From assembly GCA_017883185.1 (NCBI GenBank), contig JADGOB010000010.1, forward strand, positions 1 through 55,970: a stretch of DNA of 55,970 bases, read 5' to 3'. The DNA comes from Acidobacteriota bacterium (lineage in GTDB: Bacteria > Acidobacteriota > Vicinamibacteria > Vicinamibacterales > Fen-181). Made by a program: the position numbers and the translations under genes. The notes below the pieces were generated by a model. It did no database searches. It was not told the origin of the DNA and worked only from the letters and a program-made list of their open reading frames with translations. Numbering within the stretch: the first letter of the stretch is position 1; each line of letters opens with the position of its first letter. This document shows, piece after piece, positions 35,189 through 44,947 of the stretch.

Positions 35189-36562
35189 TCAAGGATGGAT
35201 CGCAAGCTCTCTTATCCTGTGTCTCCACGTCAGGACGAGGAACACGCCGATGGCAACCAGCCCCAGGGAGAGGCCGACCCACAGGCCCACGACCCCCCAA
35301 CCCCACCAGAAGCAGAGCGCATAGCCGACCGGCAGGCCGAGGAGCCAGTGACCGGCCAGGTTGCTGAGCATCGGCGTACGCGTGTCGCCAAGCCCGCGCA
35401 GCACGCCCGTGGACACGCCCTGCAGGCCGTCGAACAACTGAAACATCGCCGCGACGAGCAGGAGCTGACGGCCCATTGCCAGCACGGCCTCGTTCGACGT
35501 GAATATCCCGATGAGCGGCCGTGGGACGGCGATGAAGATGAGTGCCGCGGTGGACATGAAGCCGGCGCCGAGGATCAGCGCCACCCACCCTGAGCGGGAT
35601 GCTGCCTGCGCGTCGCGTCGCCCGATCGCGTGGCCGACACGTACGGCGCCCGCCGACGCCACGCCGAGCGGCACCATGAACGTCAGGCTGGCCAGGTTGA
35701 GCGCGATTTGATGGGACGCGAGCGACACGGGATCGAGGCGTCCGGCGAGGGCGCTCGCGGCCGCGAAGACGCCGAGCTCCAGCATCACTTGCGTCGCGGC
35801 CGGAAGCCCGAGGCGCAGCAACCGGACGAGGCTTCGCTTCTTGGGCCTCCAGGTGATGGTGAACAGGCTGATATGGTGCTGTCGGTCGTACCACTCCACA
35901 GCCGCGAGCAGGACGGCCGCCAGGTAGATCCGCGAGATAAGCGTGGCCACGGCGGATCCGGTGGTCCCCATCGCCGGAAGCCCAAGATGCCCGTACACCA
36001 GCGCCCACGCGGCGACCGCATTGATGAGGTTTGCCGTGACGAGTGCGAACGTGATCGGTGCGACGATGCCCAGCGCCTGCAGGTAGCGGCGGAACGACGC
36101 GTAGAGCAGCAGTGGGAGCAGGCTCCACGTGATCACGTGCAGGTAGGGCACGGTGAGCGACAAGACCTCGGGCGGGAACCCCCAGGACGGCAGCAGCAAG
36201 ATCCCGACAAGCGCGACCGCGGTCAGAACCGGTGCGCCGATCAGGCTGAGCAGGATGCCGTGCAGCAGCCACCGATGACACTCGTCGAGGCGCCCGGCGC
36301 CGTAAGCGTGCGACACGAGCGTGTCGAGGCCCAGCAGCAGCCCCATGCCGAAAATAGCCAGCGCCAGGAAGAGGATGCTGCCGATGCCGACCGATCCGAT
36401 CGCCGCCGGGCCCAGGGGCCCGACGATGATCGTATCGACGATGCCCATCATGACCCAGCCGACCTCGGCCAGGACCACCGGGCCCGCCAGCGCGAGCATC
36501 GGCTGAAGTTCGTCGCGAAAACGCACGCCAGCCACTATGACCAAATCCGGCTCACGGCTCAA
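35189..36562 (-). CDS. MATE-family multidrug/cation exporter (NorM-like)
   Basis: A 457-residue inner-membrane protein with 12 predicted helices in two homologous halves. The first half contains the DTIIVGPLG and GLDTLVSHAYGAG segments, and the second has the corresponding GVASAGAVRVGHAIGRRDAQAA and FQLFDGLQGVSTGVLRGLGDT. It should expel organic cations or toxins in exchange for H+ or Na+. The start at 36562 is the longest; a GTG at 36532 (VAGVRF) could also serve. It is monocistronic and divergent from the first M28 peptidase gene. Confidence 0.92.
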   Translation of the reverse strand: MSREPDLVIVAGVRFRDELQPMLALAGPVVLAEVGWVMMGIVDTIIVGPLGPAAIGSVGIGSILFLALAIFGMGLLLGLDTLVSHAYGAGRLDECHRWLLHGILLSLIGAPVLTAVALVGILLLPSWGFPPEVLSLTVPYLHVITWSLLPLLLYASFRRYLQALGIVAPITFALVTANLINAVAAWALVYGHLGLPAMGTTGSAVATLISRIYLAAVLLAAVEWYDRQHHISLFTITWRPKKRSLVRLLRLGLPAATQVMLELGVFAAASALAGRLDPVSLASHQIALNLASLTFMVPLGVASAGAVRVGHAIGRRDAQAASRSGWVALILGAGFMSTAALIFIAVPRPLIGIFTSNEAVLAMGRQLLLVAAMFQLFDGLQGVSTGVLRGLGDTRTPMLSNLAGHWLLGLPVGYALCFWWGWGVVGLWVGLSLGLVAIGVFLVLTWRHRIRELAIHP

Positions 36563-36630
36563 GGCCCAAGACGCGGCGCCTGGTGTAGAATCCTCCCTGT
36601 CGAACCCAGCCCTCGTCCAGGAGTCAAGAT

Positions 36631-38328
36631 ATGAATCGCTCGTTTGTCGTGGTCTTGTCGATGTCGGTCGCCGCGCTGGCCGGAGCGTGCGGCGGCGCTT
36701 CCACCCCGGCGCCGGTGCCGAACGCGGAAGCGGCGGTCTCGTTCCCCGCGATTGACGGCACCCTGGTGCTGGAACACACGAAGGTCCTCGCGTCCGACCA
36801 GTTCGAGGGACGCGCGCCCGGCACGAAGGGCGAAGACCTGACTGTCGCCTACATCACCGATCAGTTCACCAAGGTCGGCCTGAAGCCGGGCAACCCCGAC
36901 GGAACCTACATCCAGAAGGTGCCGATGGTTGGCATCACCCCCGATCAGAAGGCGGTGCTGTCGTTCCGCAAGGGCGCGAAGGAGCAGAAGCTCGCGTGGC
37001 GCGACGATTTCGTGGCCTGGACGAAGCGCGTGGCCGACACGGTCAGCGTGGACAAGTCCGATCTGGTGTTCGTGGGCTACGGCGTCCAGGCGCCCGAGTT
37101 CAACTGGGACGACTACAAGGGGATCGACCTGAAGGGCAAGACGATGGTCGTGCTGGTTGGCGACCCGCCGGTGCCCGATCCGGCCGACGCCGCCAGGCTC
37201 GATCCCAGGGTATTCGGCGGTCGCGCCATGACCTACTACGGCCGCTGGACCTACAAGTACGAGATGGGGCAGAAGATGGGCGCAGCCGCGGTCCTCATCG
37301 TCCACGAGACGGGGCCCGCCGGCTACCCGTTTACCGTCGTCCAGGGCAAAATTGCCGAGCAGTTCAGCCTGGTGGCGCCCGACAGGAACATGAGCCGCGC
37401 GGCGGTCGAAGGGTGGATCTCGCTCGACCAGGCGAAAAAGCTGTTTGCGCTGGCCGGCAGGGATTTCGACGCCGCGAAGAAGGACGCGGCGACGCCCGCG
37501 TTCAAGCCGGTGCCGCTCGGCACGACCGCCTCGGTCACGCTGCGCAACACGATCCGCACGGTCGACTCGAGGAACGTCGTGGGCCGGATCGAGGGCAGCG
37601 ACCCGGTGCTCAAGAACGAATATGTGATCTACACATCGCACTGGGATCACTTCGGGATCGGCGCGCCGGTGAATGGCGACAAGGTGTATCACGGCGCGGT
37701 GGACAACGCGACGGGCATCGGCGGGACGATCGAGCTCGGCCGCGCGTTCGCGAAGATGCCCGTGGCTCCGAAGCGTTCGATTCTGTTCCTGGCCGTGACG
37801 GCGGAAGAGCAGGGATTGCTCGGCTCGGGCTACTACGCCGCCAACCCGCTGTACCCGCTGGCGAAGACGATCGGCGTGATCAACATGGATGCCCTGAACG
37901 TCAACGGGAAGACGAAGGACATCACCATCACCGGGCTGGGGAACTCCGAGCTGGACGCCTACGCGACGAAGGTCGCGGCCGAGCAGGGGCGTGAGATTCG
38001 GGCCGACCCCGAGCCGGAACGAGGCGGCTTCTATCGATCCGACCACTTCCCGTTCGCACAGCAGGGCGTGCCCGCGCTTGCGAGCGGTGGCGGCATCGAC
38101 TTCATCGGCAAGCCGCCGGGATGGGGCAAGGAGCACTCGGACGCCTACACGGCGAATGACTATCACAAGCCGTCCGACAAGGTGAAGCCGGAGTGGGAGA
38201 TGAGCGGCGCCGTGCAGGACCTCCAGTACTACTGGATGGTCGGCTACCGGCTGGCGCAGGCCGAGAAGTTTCCGCAGTGGAAGCCGGGAACCGAGTTCAA
38301 GGCGAAGCGCGACGCGATGTTGAAGTGA
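36631..38328 (+). CDS. M28-family zinc peptidase lipoprotein (first of a tandem pair)
   Basis: A 565-residue lipoprotein with lipobox LAGAC (Cys20). It is an M28 aminopeptidase with a protease-associated (PA) insert in the middle. Zinc-site motifs are SHWDHFG, HGAVDNATGIGG, TAEEQGLLGS, NMDALN and YRSDHFPF, covering the His, Asp, Glu, Asp and His positions of the family. It should remove N-terminal residues from peptides on the cell surface. The next gene is a close paralogue. The region before the ATG contains GTCCAGGAGTC, a usable ribosome binding site. Confidence 0.92.
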   Translation: MNRSFVVVLSMSVAALAGACGGASTPAPVPNAEAAVSFPAIDGTLVLEHTKVLASDQFEGRAPGTKGEDLTVAYITDQFTKVGLKPGNPDGTYIQKVPMVGITPDQKAVLSFRKGAKEQKLAWRDDFVAWTKRVADTVSVDKSDLVFVGYGVQAPEFNWDDYKGIDLKGKTMVVLVGDPPVPDPADAARLDPRVFGGRAMTYYGRWTYKYEMGQKMGAAAVLIVHETGPAGYPFTVVQGKIAEQFSLVAPDRNMSRAAVEGWISLDQAKKLFALAGRDFDAAKKDAATPAFKPVPLGTTASVTLRNTIRTVDSRNVVGRIEGSDPVLKNEYVIYTSHWDHFGIGAPVNGDKVYHGAVDNATGIGGTIELGRAFAKMPVAPKRSILFLAVTAEEQGLLGSGYYAANPLYPLAKTIGVINMDALNVNGKTKDITITGLGNSELDAYATKVAAEQGREIRADPEPERGGFYRSDHFPFAQQGVPALASGGGIDFIGKPPGWGKEHSDAYTANDYHKPSDKVKPEWEMSGAVQDLQYYWMVGYRLAQAEKFPQWKPGTEFKAKRDAMLK

Positions 38329-38381
38329 CCACCCGACCGGGGCGACGCTCACCTCACGCGACCGTCGTCTCGTCCGAACCA

Positions 38382-38440
38382 GTCCGGGAGGGGTTTGTCG
38401 AACCCTCTCGGACCGGTCCGGGAGTCGTCGTCTTTCTTTT
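38382..38440 (+). terminator. stem-loop and T-rich tract between the M28 paralogues
   Basis: GTCCGGGAGGGGTT pairs with AACCCTCTCGGAC around TGTCG, with a single bulged G and one G-T pair. TCTTTCTTTT follows about 17 bases later, just before the second gene's GTG. It could attenuate read-through, leaving the second paralogue at lower expression. Confidence 0.55.
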
Positions 38441-38455
38441 GACAGGGGTGGCTCC

Positions 38456-40129
38456 GTGAAAATCAGGCTGGGGGTCTTCGTCGCCTCGGGGGTCGTCATC
38501 GCGGCGCTCGGCTGGTTCGTGCTCTACGCCCTGAAGCCGGCACGACCGGCGGTCGTGGCGTTTCCGTCGATTGCGGCGGACGCCGTGCTGCGACACACGA
38601 AGGTGCTGTCGTCGGACGAGTTCGAGGGACGGGGGCCGGCCACCCGTGGCGAGGAACGAACGGTCACCTATATCGCCGATCAGTTGAAGGCGATGGGGCT
38701 GAAGCCAGGAATGCCGAACGGCAGCTACTTCCAGAACGTGCCGCTCGTCGGCATCACGCCTGACCCGTCGGCCACGCTGGTCTTCCAGAAGGGCGCGACG
38801 AAACAGACGCTCGCGTTCAAGGACGATTTCGTGGCGTGGACGAAGCGGATGACCGAGTCGGCGACCCTCGACCGGTCCGAGATGGTGTTCGTCGGCTACG
38901 GTGTCCAGGCGCCCGAGTTCAACTGGGACGACTTCCAGGGGATCGATTTCAAGGGTAAGACACTGGTCGTGCTGATCGGCGATCCGCCCGTGCCCGATCC
39001 TGCCGATGCGGCCAGGCTCGATCCCAGGGTGTTCGGCGGATCGGCCATGACGTATTACGGCCGCTGGACGTCCAAGTTCGAGATGGCGCAGAAGCTGGGC
39101 GCCGCCGGTGCGCTCATCGTGCACGAGACCGGCCCGGCCGGCTATGCCTACTCCGTCGTCCAGGTGAAGGTCGGCGAGCAGTTCGACATTGCGAGGCCGG
39201 ATGGCAACATGACGCGGGCGGCGGTCGAGGGCTGGATTCCGATCGAGAAGGCCCGGGCCCTGTTCACGATGGCCGGGAAGGACTTCGACGCGTTGAAGTC
39301 GCTGGCGGCCACGCGCGAGTTCCGCCCGGTTCCGCTGGGCGTCACGGCGTCCACGGTGTTGAAGAACACGCTCCGCAACGTGGCATCGCGGAACGTGATC
39401 GCCAGGGTGGAGGGGAGCGACCCGTCGCTGAAGAACGAGTACGTCCTCTACACGTCGCACTGGGACCATTTCGGGATCGGCGCGCCGCTCAACGGCGACC
39501 CGGTGTATCACGGCGCCGTGGACAACGCGGTGGCTGTCGCCGGCTTTCTCGAGGTGGCGCGCGCGTTCGCCGCGCTGCCGACGCCGCCGAAGCGCAGCAT
39601 CGTCTTCCTCGCGGTCACCGCCGAGGAACAGTTGATGCTCGGGTCCGAGTACTACGCGTCGAACCCGGTCTACCCGCTCGACAAGACGCTCGCCGTCATC
39701 AACCTCGAGATGCTGAACGTGCACGGGAAGACCCGCGACCTGACGGTGGTGGGCCTCGGGACGTCCGATCTTGACGACTACGCGCAGCAGATCGCGAAGG
39801 AGCAGGGACGCACGCTGAAGCCTGATCCCGAGCCGGAGCGCGGGATGTACTACCGCTCCGACCATTTCTCGTTCGCGCGCCGCGGCGTGCCGGCGTTCGA
39901 GCCCGATCATGGCGACGACTACATCGGCAAGCCGGCGGACTTCGGCGCCGAGGTACGGAAGGACTTCTTCACGAACCTCTACCACAAGCCGACCGACACG
40001 GTGAAGCCGGACTGGGACTTGAGCGGCGGCGTGCAGGACCTGCAGTTCTACTGGATGATGGGATACCGGGTGGCGCAGGCGGACAAGTACCCGCAGTGGA
40101 AACCCGGCACCGAATTCCGACGACAGTAG
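38456..40129 (+). CDS. M28-family zinc peptidase (second of a tandem pair)
   Basis: A 557-residue paralogue of the preceding gene, with the same motifs in order: SHWDHFG, HGAVDNAVAVAG, TAEEQLMLGS, NLEMLN and YRSDHFSF. The last acidic zinc-site residue reads NLEM here and NMDA in the first copy. The lipobox is absent; instead residues 5-26 form an uncleaved-looking membrane anchor (GVVIAALGWFVLYAL). It starts with GTG at 38456. Shared stretches such as DPRVFGGSAMTYYGRWTSK next to the first copy's DPRVFGGRAMTYYGRWTYK show an obvious local duplication followed by a change of membrane anchoring. Confidence 0.92.
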   Translation: MKIRLGVFVASGVVIAALGWFVLYALKPARPAVVAFPSIAADAVLRHTKVLSSDEFEGRGPATRGEERTVTYIADQLKAMGLKPGMPNGSYFQNVPLVGITPDPSATLVFQKGATKQTLAFKDDFVAWTKRMTESATLDRSEMVFVGYGVQAPEFNWDDFQGIDFKGKTLVVLIGDPPVPDPADAARLDPRVFGGSAMTYYGRWTSKFEMAQKLGAAGALIVHETGPAGYAYSVVQVKVGEQFDIARPDGNMTRAAVEGWIPIEKARALFTMAGKDFDALKSLAATREFRPVPLGVTASTVLKNTLRNVASRNVIARVEGSDPSLKNEYVLYTSHWDHFGIGAPLNGDPVYHGAVDNAVAVAGFLEVARAFAALPTPPKRSIVFLAVTAEEQLMLGSEYYASNPVYPLDKTLAVINLEMLNVHGKTRDLTVVGLGTSDLDDYAQQIAKEQGRTLKPDPEPERGMYYRSDHFSFARRGVPAFEPDHGDDYIGKPADFGAEVRKDFFTNLYHKPTDTVKPDWDLSGGVQDLQFYWMMGYRVAQADKYPQWKPGTEFRRQ

Positions 40130-40194
40130 GACGAGCGTCCCCGCCGCGGTCGCGGAACCCCACGGCACGCGTCGTGAGGGTCAATCGCGGGCGG

Positions 40195-41037
40195 TCATGC
40201 GCCGTATTGGCTCAGCACCTGCTCGAGGCGCTTGGCGACCCGCGCACAGAGGGCGTCGAATCCGTTGTCGCCCATCTTGAGGCGGGAAACCGACGCGGCA
40301 TTCACCTGCTTGTCTTCTTCAAGTGCCCAATGCCCGGCGCCTACCTGCTTGGCGGCCAGGTTGGCCACGTGCACCACGTCGGCAATGATGTCTTGGGCGT
40401 CGTCGGGAGTGTGATGGTGAATGATCCCGCAAACCAGGCGCTCGGGAAGACCCCAGTGCTGGGCGATCAGGCCGCCCAGTTCGCCGTGGTGGACGCCGAG
40501 GATTTTCGACTCGGCCTTCAGGCTCGACAGGTGCCCCTGCTCGCGGGCCAGCGCCAGGACGCTGAGGACATCGGGCGCCAGTTCGCGCAAGAGGACCAGC
40601 TTCCCGATGTCGTGGAGCAGGGCAGACGCGAAGGTCTCGGGAGGGAGTTCGACGTCGCAGAAGGCCGCCGCGGATTCCGCGGCCAGGGCTGCCGCCACCG
40701 AGTGGCGCCACAATTCTCCCTCGCTCAAGCCGTATTCCGGGATCGCGCTGGTCAGCTTTTTCTGCACGCTCGTCGCCGTGGCCAGCGAGAGCAGCGATCC
40801 GAGACCGAGCCTGACCACCGCATCGCGAATCGTCACGATGGGCATCAGGCTCGCGCTGGCCGCGGAGTTCGCCATCCGCAGCAGGCGGAAGCTCAGGGCC
40901 TGGTCGAGCGATACCACCTCCTCGACTTCCCGAACGTTCCAGCTGTCCTTGGCGGCTATCGAGGCGAGGCGGGTGACGCTGGCGGGCAGCGCTTCGAGCG
41001 TGTTCACAGAGCGGGTCAACGCCTGCAGATCGATCAC
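40195..41037 (-). CDS. HDOD-domain signalling protein
   Basis: A 280-residue cytoplasmic protein almost wholly made of an HDOD domain: SVNTLEALPASVTRLASIA, SLDQALSFRLLRMANSA, AVVRLGLGSLLSLA, LLHDIGKLVLLREL and a late IIHHHTPDDA. HD-like histidines and aspartates are partly retained (ALLHDIGK), but catalytic activity is doubtful for the class. I start at the GTG at 41035-41037 with GGAGG four bases upstream. The ORF continues to 41118 without family sequence. It is monocistronic. The receiver stump at 33231-33497 resembles the partner domain often fused to HDOD. Confidence 0.87.
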   Translation of the reverse strand: MIDLQALTRSVNTLEALPASVTRLASIAAKDSWNVREVEEVVSLDQALSFRLLRMANSAASASLMPIVTIRDAVVRLGLGSLLSLATATSVQKKLTSAIPEYGLSEGELWRHSVAAALAAESAAAFCDVELPPETFASALLHDIGKLVLLRELAPDVLSVLALAREQGHLSSLKAESKILGVHHGELGGLIAQHWGLPERLVCGIIHHHTPDDAQDIIADVVHVANLAAKQVGAGHWALEEDKQVNAASVSRLKMGDNGFDALCARVAKRLEQVLSQYGA

Positions 41038-41246
41038 GGTGCCTCCTGACTGACTGACGCGAGGCTCTGCTTGCCCGGCCCGACGGCCGAGGCAGTCAGG
41101 CACCGACGTTCTCCCCATCTCTCAGATTATCGACCGTTTGCGCGGCCGCTTAAACCGGACGGCGGTCGACCGGCATGTTGCCCAGCATGATATCCCTGTC
41201 TCCAAGGGGGCAGCAAACCGACCGTGGACCCGGCGTCCTCGCCGGG

Positions 41247-42155
41247 CTATCGGGCCGGCACCACCTGCATCTGGGCGCAACTGCCGGCGGGAGCGGGGAA
41301 GCTGCTGGAGGAGATGGCTTTCATCATCTCGGCCGCGAAGATCGCGTAGCCGGTGTCGTTCGGGTGAAATCCGTCGGGAGAAAAGACCGCCGGGTCGGCG
41401 AAGCTCTGGTTACACAGGAGGTCCACCACGGCGATGCCCTGCGAGGAGAGCGGGTTGATCACTAGCGTGCTGAAGCCGACCGAAATCTTCTGCATCAGCT
41501 GCCGTTCTTCGACGGTGTAGCCGCTGGTCATCGGGATCGCGGCGAAGTTCGGCAGGTTCGCGACGACGAGGCGCGCGCCTGGCGCGCGGTTCCTGATGCC
41601 CGCGATGAGCGTCGCGTATTCGCCGCCGAACGCCTTGATCTGCTGATCGACGAATGTCCACGGGTCATTCCCACCGGCGCCGCTCCTGATGGCCTCGCCC
41701 ACGGTGTTGACGTCGTTGCCGCCGGCGAACACCGTCACCAGGGTGGAGGTGCGCGGAACGAAGGGCACCTCCTGGTCGATGAAGTTTCCCAGGACCGTTC
41801 GATGGTACTGGGCGGCCAGGGCCTCCATGCCGGGGCCAATCACGGCGCCAGGAATACCCAGGTTGTTGAGATTGACCGTGGACCCCTGCGCCTGCAGTTG
41901 GCGCACGATCACCTGGACGTAGCCCATGCCGTTCTGGCAGTCCGCCGCGAACGGGATGCAGACGACGCTCGAGCCGTAGCCGATCGCGTCGCTGGCGCCC
42001 AACGCGGTGTAGTACACGATGGAGCCGGCGGCGGGAGGTCCACTCGGCGACGTCGGACTGCTCTTCGAGCAGTGTGCTGCCAGCAGGGCCAGCAGGCAGG
42101 TCGCCGTAAGGCAGGAGAACCGGGTTCGGCCCGGACGACGTCGAGTCATGGTCAT
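41247..42155 (-). CDS. SGNH/GDSL-type hydrolase lipoprotein
   Basis: A 302-residue exported esterase or lipase-like protein with lipobox LLAAHC (Cys29) after a Tat-like RRRPGR start. Catalytic blocks are ALGASDAIGYG (Ser of block I in a GASD variant of GDSL), a Gly in NNLGIPGAVIG (block II), VFAGGNDVN (block III Asn), and FSPDGFHPNDTGY (block V, Asp and His). The enzyme is probably surface-located. It is divergent from the topoisomerase gene. The 41038-41246 stretch downstream holds no gene that I can support. Confidence 0.88.
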   Translation of the reverse strand: MTMTRRRPGRTRFSCLTATCLLALLAAHCSKSSPTSPSGPPAAGSIVYYTALGASDAIGYGSSVVCIPFAADCQNGMGYVQVIVRQLQAQGSTVNLNNLGIPGAVIGPGMEALAAQYHRTVLGNFIDQEVPFVPRTSTLVTVFAGGNDVNTVGEAIRSGAGGNDPWTFVDQQIKAFGGEYATLIAGIRNRAPGARLVVANLPNFAAIPMTSGYTVEERQLMQKISVGFSTLVINPLSSQGIAVVDLLCNQSFADPAVFSPDGFHPNDTGYAIFAAEMMKAISSSSFPAPAGSCAQMQVVPAR

Positions 42156-42310
42156 CTTGTAGATTACACGCTACGCAACCTTGATGCCTATCGGATGAAA
42201 TCGGGATTCCGTTGAGTTTCTGCCCGCGCTGTCCGCGAATGGTACAGTTTTGTATGTCGCGGGCGAATCACGGCCGTGGTCATGCGCCATCAATCGTCGC
42301 TGGAACCAGA

Positions 42311-42326
42311 CCTGGAAGATGTCTAG
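42311..42326 (-). repeat. family 2 repeat, left-arm fragment E
   Basis: On the minus strand CTAGACATCTTCCAGG repeats the left edge of the 67-bp element, including the preceding CT found in copies A and C. The right arm is absent. It stands 28 bases before the TTG start of the topoisomerase gene and is the only copy not behind a gene in the same orientation. Confidence 0.6.
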
Positions 42327-42353
42327 TATCATTCGTTCTGGAGGATCCGAAGA

Positions 42354-44792
42354 TTGTCGAACGACAAGGACGATCAGACCCCGCCGCGCTCGCTGTTCGA
42401 TCTCGAGGAGTATGTGAAGGCCCCGGCCGGCCAGGCGCCCACATGGCCGCCGCTGGCCACGCGCGCCGCCGCCAGCGGCGGTGACGGGGATGTGGTCGCG
42501 CTCCACGAGGCGGCACAGTCACGATACCTGAACTACGCGCTCTCGGTCATCACGTCCCGCGCCCTGCCGGACGTGCGCGACGGGCTCAAGCCGGTGCAGC
42601 GCCGCATCCTCTTCACGATGTGGCAGCAGAACCTCACCTCGTCGGCCAAGCACCGGAAGTGCGCGAAGATCGTCGGCGATGTGATGGGCAACTACCATCC
42701 CCACGGCGATGCCGCTCTTTACGAGACGCTCGTCCGCATGGCGCAGCCTTTCTCGCTGCGCTACCCGCTGGTGGACGGCTCGGGGAATTTCGGCTCGCTC
42801 GATGGCGACAGCGCCGCGGCGATGCGGTACACCGAGTGCCGGCTGGCCCGGATCAGCGATGAGATGCTGTCCGAGATCGACCAGGACACGGTGACCTTTC
42901 GCCCCAACTACGACGGGACGAAGACGGAGCCGGTGGTCCTGCCCGCGCGGCTGCCGAACCTCCTGGTGAACGGCGCCACCGGCATCGCGGTCGGCATGGC
43001 CACCAACATCCCGCCGCACAATCTGCACGAGGTGTGCACCGCGCTGGTGAAACTCCTCGACAACCCGGACCTGAGCATCGTCCAGTTGTGCCGCTATGTG
43101 AAGGGGCCCGACTTCCCGACCGGCGGCCAGGTGCTGAACTCGGCCGACGAGTTGAAGGAGATCTACCGGACCGGAAGCGGCTCGATCCGGCTGCGCGCCA
43201 CGTGGACCGAAGGGCCGACCACCCGCGCCACCAGGACGCTCTACATCACGAGCGTCCCTTTCATGGTCAACAAATCGCAACTGGTCGAGCGCATCGCCGA
43301 CGTGGTCGTCAGCCGCAAGTTGGCCGCGCTTGTGGACGTCAAGGACCTCTCGGCCGACGATGTGCGGATTGCGCTGGAGATCAAACGCGATGCCGACGAG
43401 AAGATGGTGCTGGCGTATCTCTACAAGCACACGCCGCTGCAGACCAATTTCATCGTCAACCTCACCTGCCTGATTCCGACCGAGAACGCGGAGGTCTGTC
43501 GCCCGGAGCGGCTGGACCTGAAGTCGATACTCTGGCACTTCCTCCATTTCCGCCTGGAAGTGGTGACCAAGCGGCTCGAGCACGAGCTGGCGGCGCTCGG
43601 CCGTCGCATTCACGTGCTCGAGGGGTTCGACAAGGTCTTCGACGCGCTCGACGAGATCATCCGGATCATCCGGAAGTCGGATGGCAAGCAGGATGCGGCG
43701 CGCCAGATCATCAAGCGCTTCGGCCTCGACGAAGAACAGACCGACGCGATCCTCGAGCTGAAGCTCTACCGGCTGGCCAGGCTCGAGATCCTCGTGATCC
43801 GCAAGGAGCTCGAGGAGAAGCAGAAGCGGGTTCGCCAGATTGGCGCGCTGCTCTGCGACGACGAGGCGCGGTGGAAGCTGGTGCGCGACGAGATCGTGGA
43901 GTTGCAGCGGAAGTACGGCAACCCCAGGACCGACCCGCGCCGCACCCTGCTCGAACCGGCCGGCGAGGAGGTCGAGTACTCGGCCGACGACTTCATCGTC
44001 GAGGAGGACAACGTCGTCATCGTGTCGCGCGACGGGTGGGTGAAGCGGCAGAAGGAAGTGCGCGACCTCGCCACGACCCGCCTGCGGGAGGGCGACGCGG
44101 TGCTGGCGGTGCTGCCGGGCAGCACGCGGGCGACGGTGGCGTTCTTCACCAACTTCGGTGTCGCCTACACCGCGCGGATCATCGACGTGCCGGCGTCCAC
44201 GGGCTACGGCGAGCCGATCCAGCGGTTCTTCAAGTTCCGGGATGGCGAGAAGGTGGTGAACGCGATCAGCCTCGACCCGCGGGTGGCGCATGGCATCGCG
44301 CCCTCGAAGGAGGGCGACGTGCCCCCGACTCACGCGCTGGCCGTGACCAGCGACGGGTTCAGCCTGCGGTTCGGCCTCGACGGGTTCGTCGAGGCGAGCA
44401 CGCGCGCAGGGCGGCGCTACGCGCGGCCGGCGAAGGGTGTCGAGGTGGTGGGCGTGTCGGTCGTGCACGGGGACGAGACGATCATCGCGGTCACCGAGCG
44501 GGCGCGCGCCATGCTGTGCAAGCTCTCGGAGGTGAACTACCTGTCAGGGCCCGGCAAGGGCGTCATCCTGATCAAGTTGAAGCCGGGCGAGGACCGGGTG
44601 CTCGGGTTCCTCGCCTCGAAGGGCGACCGCGACCTGCTCACCGTCGAGACCAGCCGGGGCGCGGAGCAGACCGTCAGCACGACCAAGTACGAGGTGACGA
44701 GCCGGGGTGGGCGAGGGCGCGAGCTGCTGCAACGCGGCCAGTTCATCCGCGTGATCGTGCCGACGCCGGAGATCCCGTCCCCGCTGCAGTAG
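42354..44792 (+). CDS. type II DNA topoisomerase subunit A (GyrA/ParC family)
   Basis: An 812-residue DNA-cleaving subunit. The catalytic tyrosine is in [10 protein letters not shown], and flanking motifs are [35 protein letters not shown] and [22 protein letters not shown]. It starts with TTG at 42354 with GGAGG eight bases upstream. The C-terminal beta-propeller region is present, but the GyrA-box (QRRGGKG) that allows negative supercoiling is not visible, so the enzyme is closer in function to topoisomerase IV. At the quinolone-contact positions equivalent to E. coli GyrA 83 and 87 it has Ala and Glu in place of Ser and Asp. No B-subunit gene is in the window. Confidence 0.9.
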   Translation: MSNDKDDQTPPRSLFDLEEYVKAPAGQAPTWPPLATRAAASGGDGDVVALHEAAQSRYLNYALSVITSRALPDVRDGLKPVQRRILFTMWQQNLTSSAKHRKCAKIVGDVMGNYHPHGDAALYETLVRMAQPFSLRYPLVDGSGNFGSLDGDSAAAMRYTECRLARISDEMLSEIDQDTVTFRPNYDGTKTEPVVLPARLPNLLVNGATGIAVGMATNIPPHNLHEVCTALVKLLDNPDLSIVQLCRYVKGPDFPTGGQVLNSADELKEIYRTGSGSIRLRATWTEGPTTRATRTLYITSVPFMVNKSQLVERIADVVVSRKLAALVDVKDLSADDVRIALEIKRDADEKMVLAYLYKHTPLQTNFIVNLTCLIPTENAEVCRPERLDLKSILWHFLHFRLEVVTKRLEHELAALGRRIHVLEGFDKVFDALDEIIRIIRKSDGKQDAARQIIKRFGLDEEQTDAILELKLYRLARLEILVIRKELEEKQKRVRQIGALLCDDEARWKLVRDEIVELQRKYGNPRTDPRRTLLEPAGEEVEYSADDFIVEEDNVVIVSRDGWVKRQKEVRDLATTRLREGDAVLAVLPGSTRATVAFFTNFGVAYTARIIDVPASTGYGEPIQRFFKFRDGEKVVNAISLDPRVAHGIAPSKEGDVPPTHALAVTSDGFSLRFGLDGFVEASTRAGRRYARPAKGVEVVGVSVVHGDETIIAVTERARAMLCKLSEVNYLSGPGKGVILIKLKPGEDRVLGFLASKGDRDLLTVETSRGAEQTVSTTKYEVTSRGGRGRELLQRGQFIRVIVPTPEIPSPLQ

Positions 44793-44804
44793 GGTACCCG
44801 CGCG

Positions 44805-44931
44805 CCTAAGTCCTTCGATGCACAAATACGGCGACGTATTTGTGCCCTCAGGACTCAGTGCTGAGCGAGCACAACCGGCCACGAGCGCCGAGAACCGATC
44901 GTGGCCGTAATTGCGAGTCGAAGTACTGAGG
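44805..44931 (+). repeat. family 1 structured repeat, copy 2 (127 bp)
   Basis: The inverted partner of 7046-6920, starting 12 bases after the topoisomerase stop in the same orientation. The main stem GCACAAATACG/CGTATTTGTGC is unchanged, while the tetraloop is GCGA here and GTGA in copy 1, both GNRA. The CGGCCACG/CGTGGCCG stem is also intact, and changes fall mostly in loops and terminal bases. The last 21 bases include TTGCGA, the likely -35 box of the PfkB gene. Confidence 0.85.
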
Positions 44932-44940
44932 GACTATACT
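44911..44940 (+). promoter_or_regulatory. PfkB-gene promoter partly made by the repeat
   Basis: TTGCGA (44911-44916, inside repeat copy 2) and TATACT (44935-44940, just outside) are 18 bases apart. Transcription would start about position 44947, right at the GTG start codon at 44948, so the mRNA could be leaderless. Confidence 0.55.
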
Positions 44941-44947
44941 CTGCCGC

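Noticed and set aside
36559-40168. Very long minus-strand ORFs opposite the M28 peptidases
   Set aside because: They are antisense shadows created by GC-rich codon usage; zinc-site motifs are on the plus strand.
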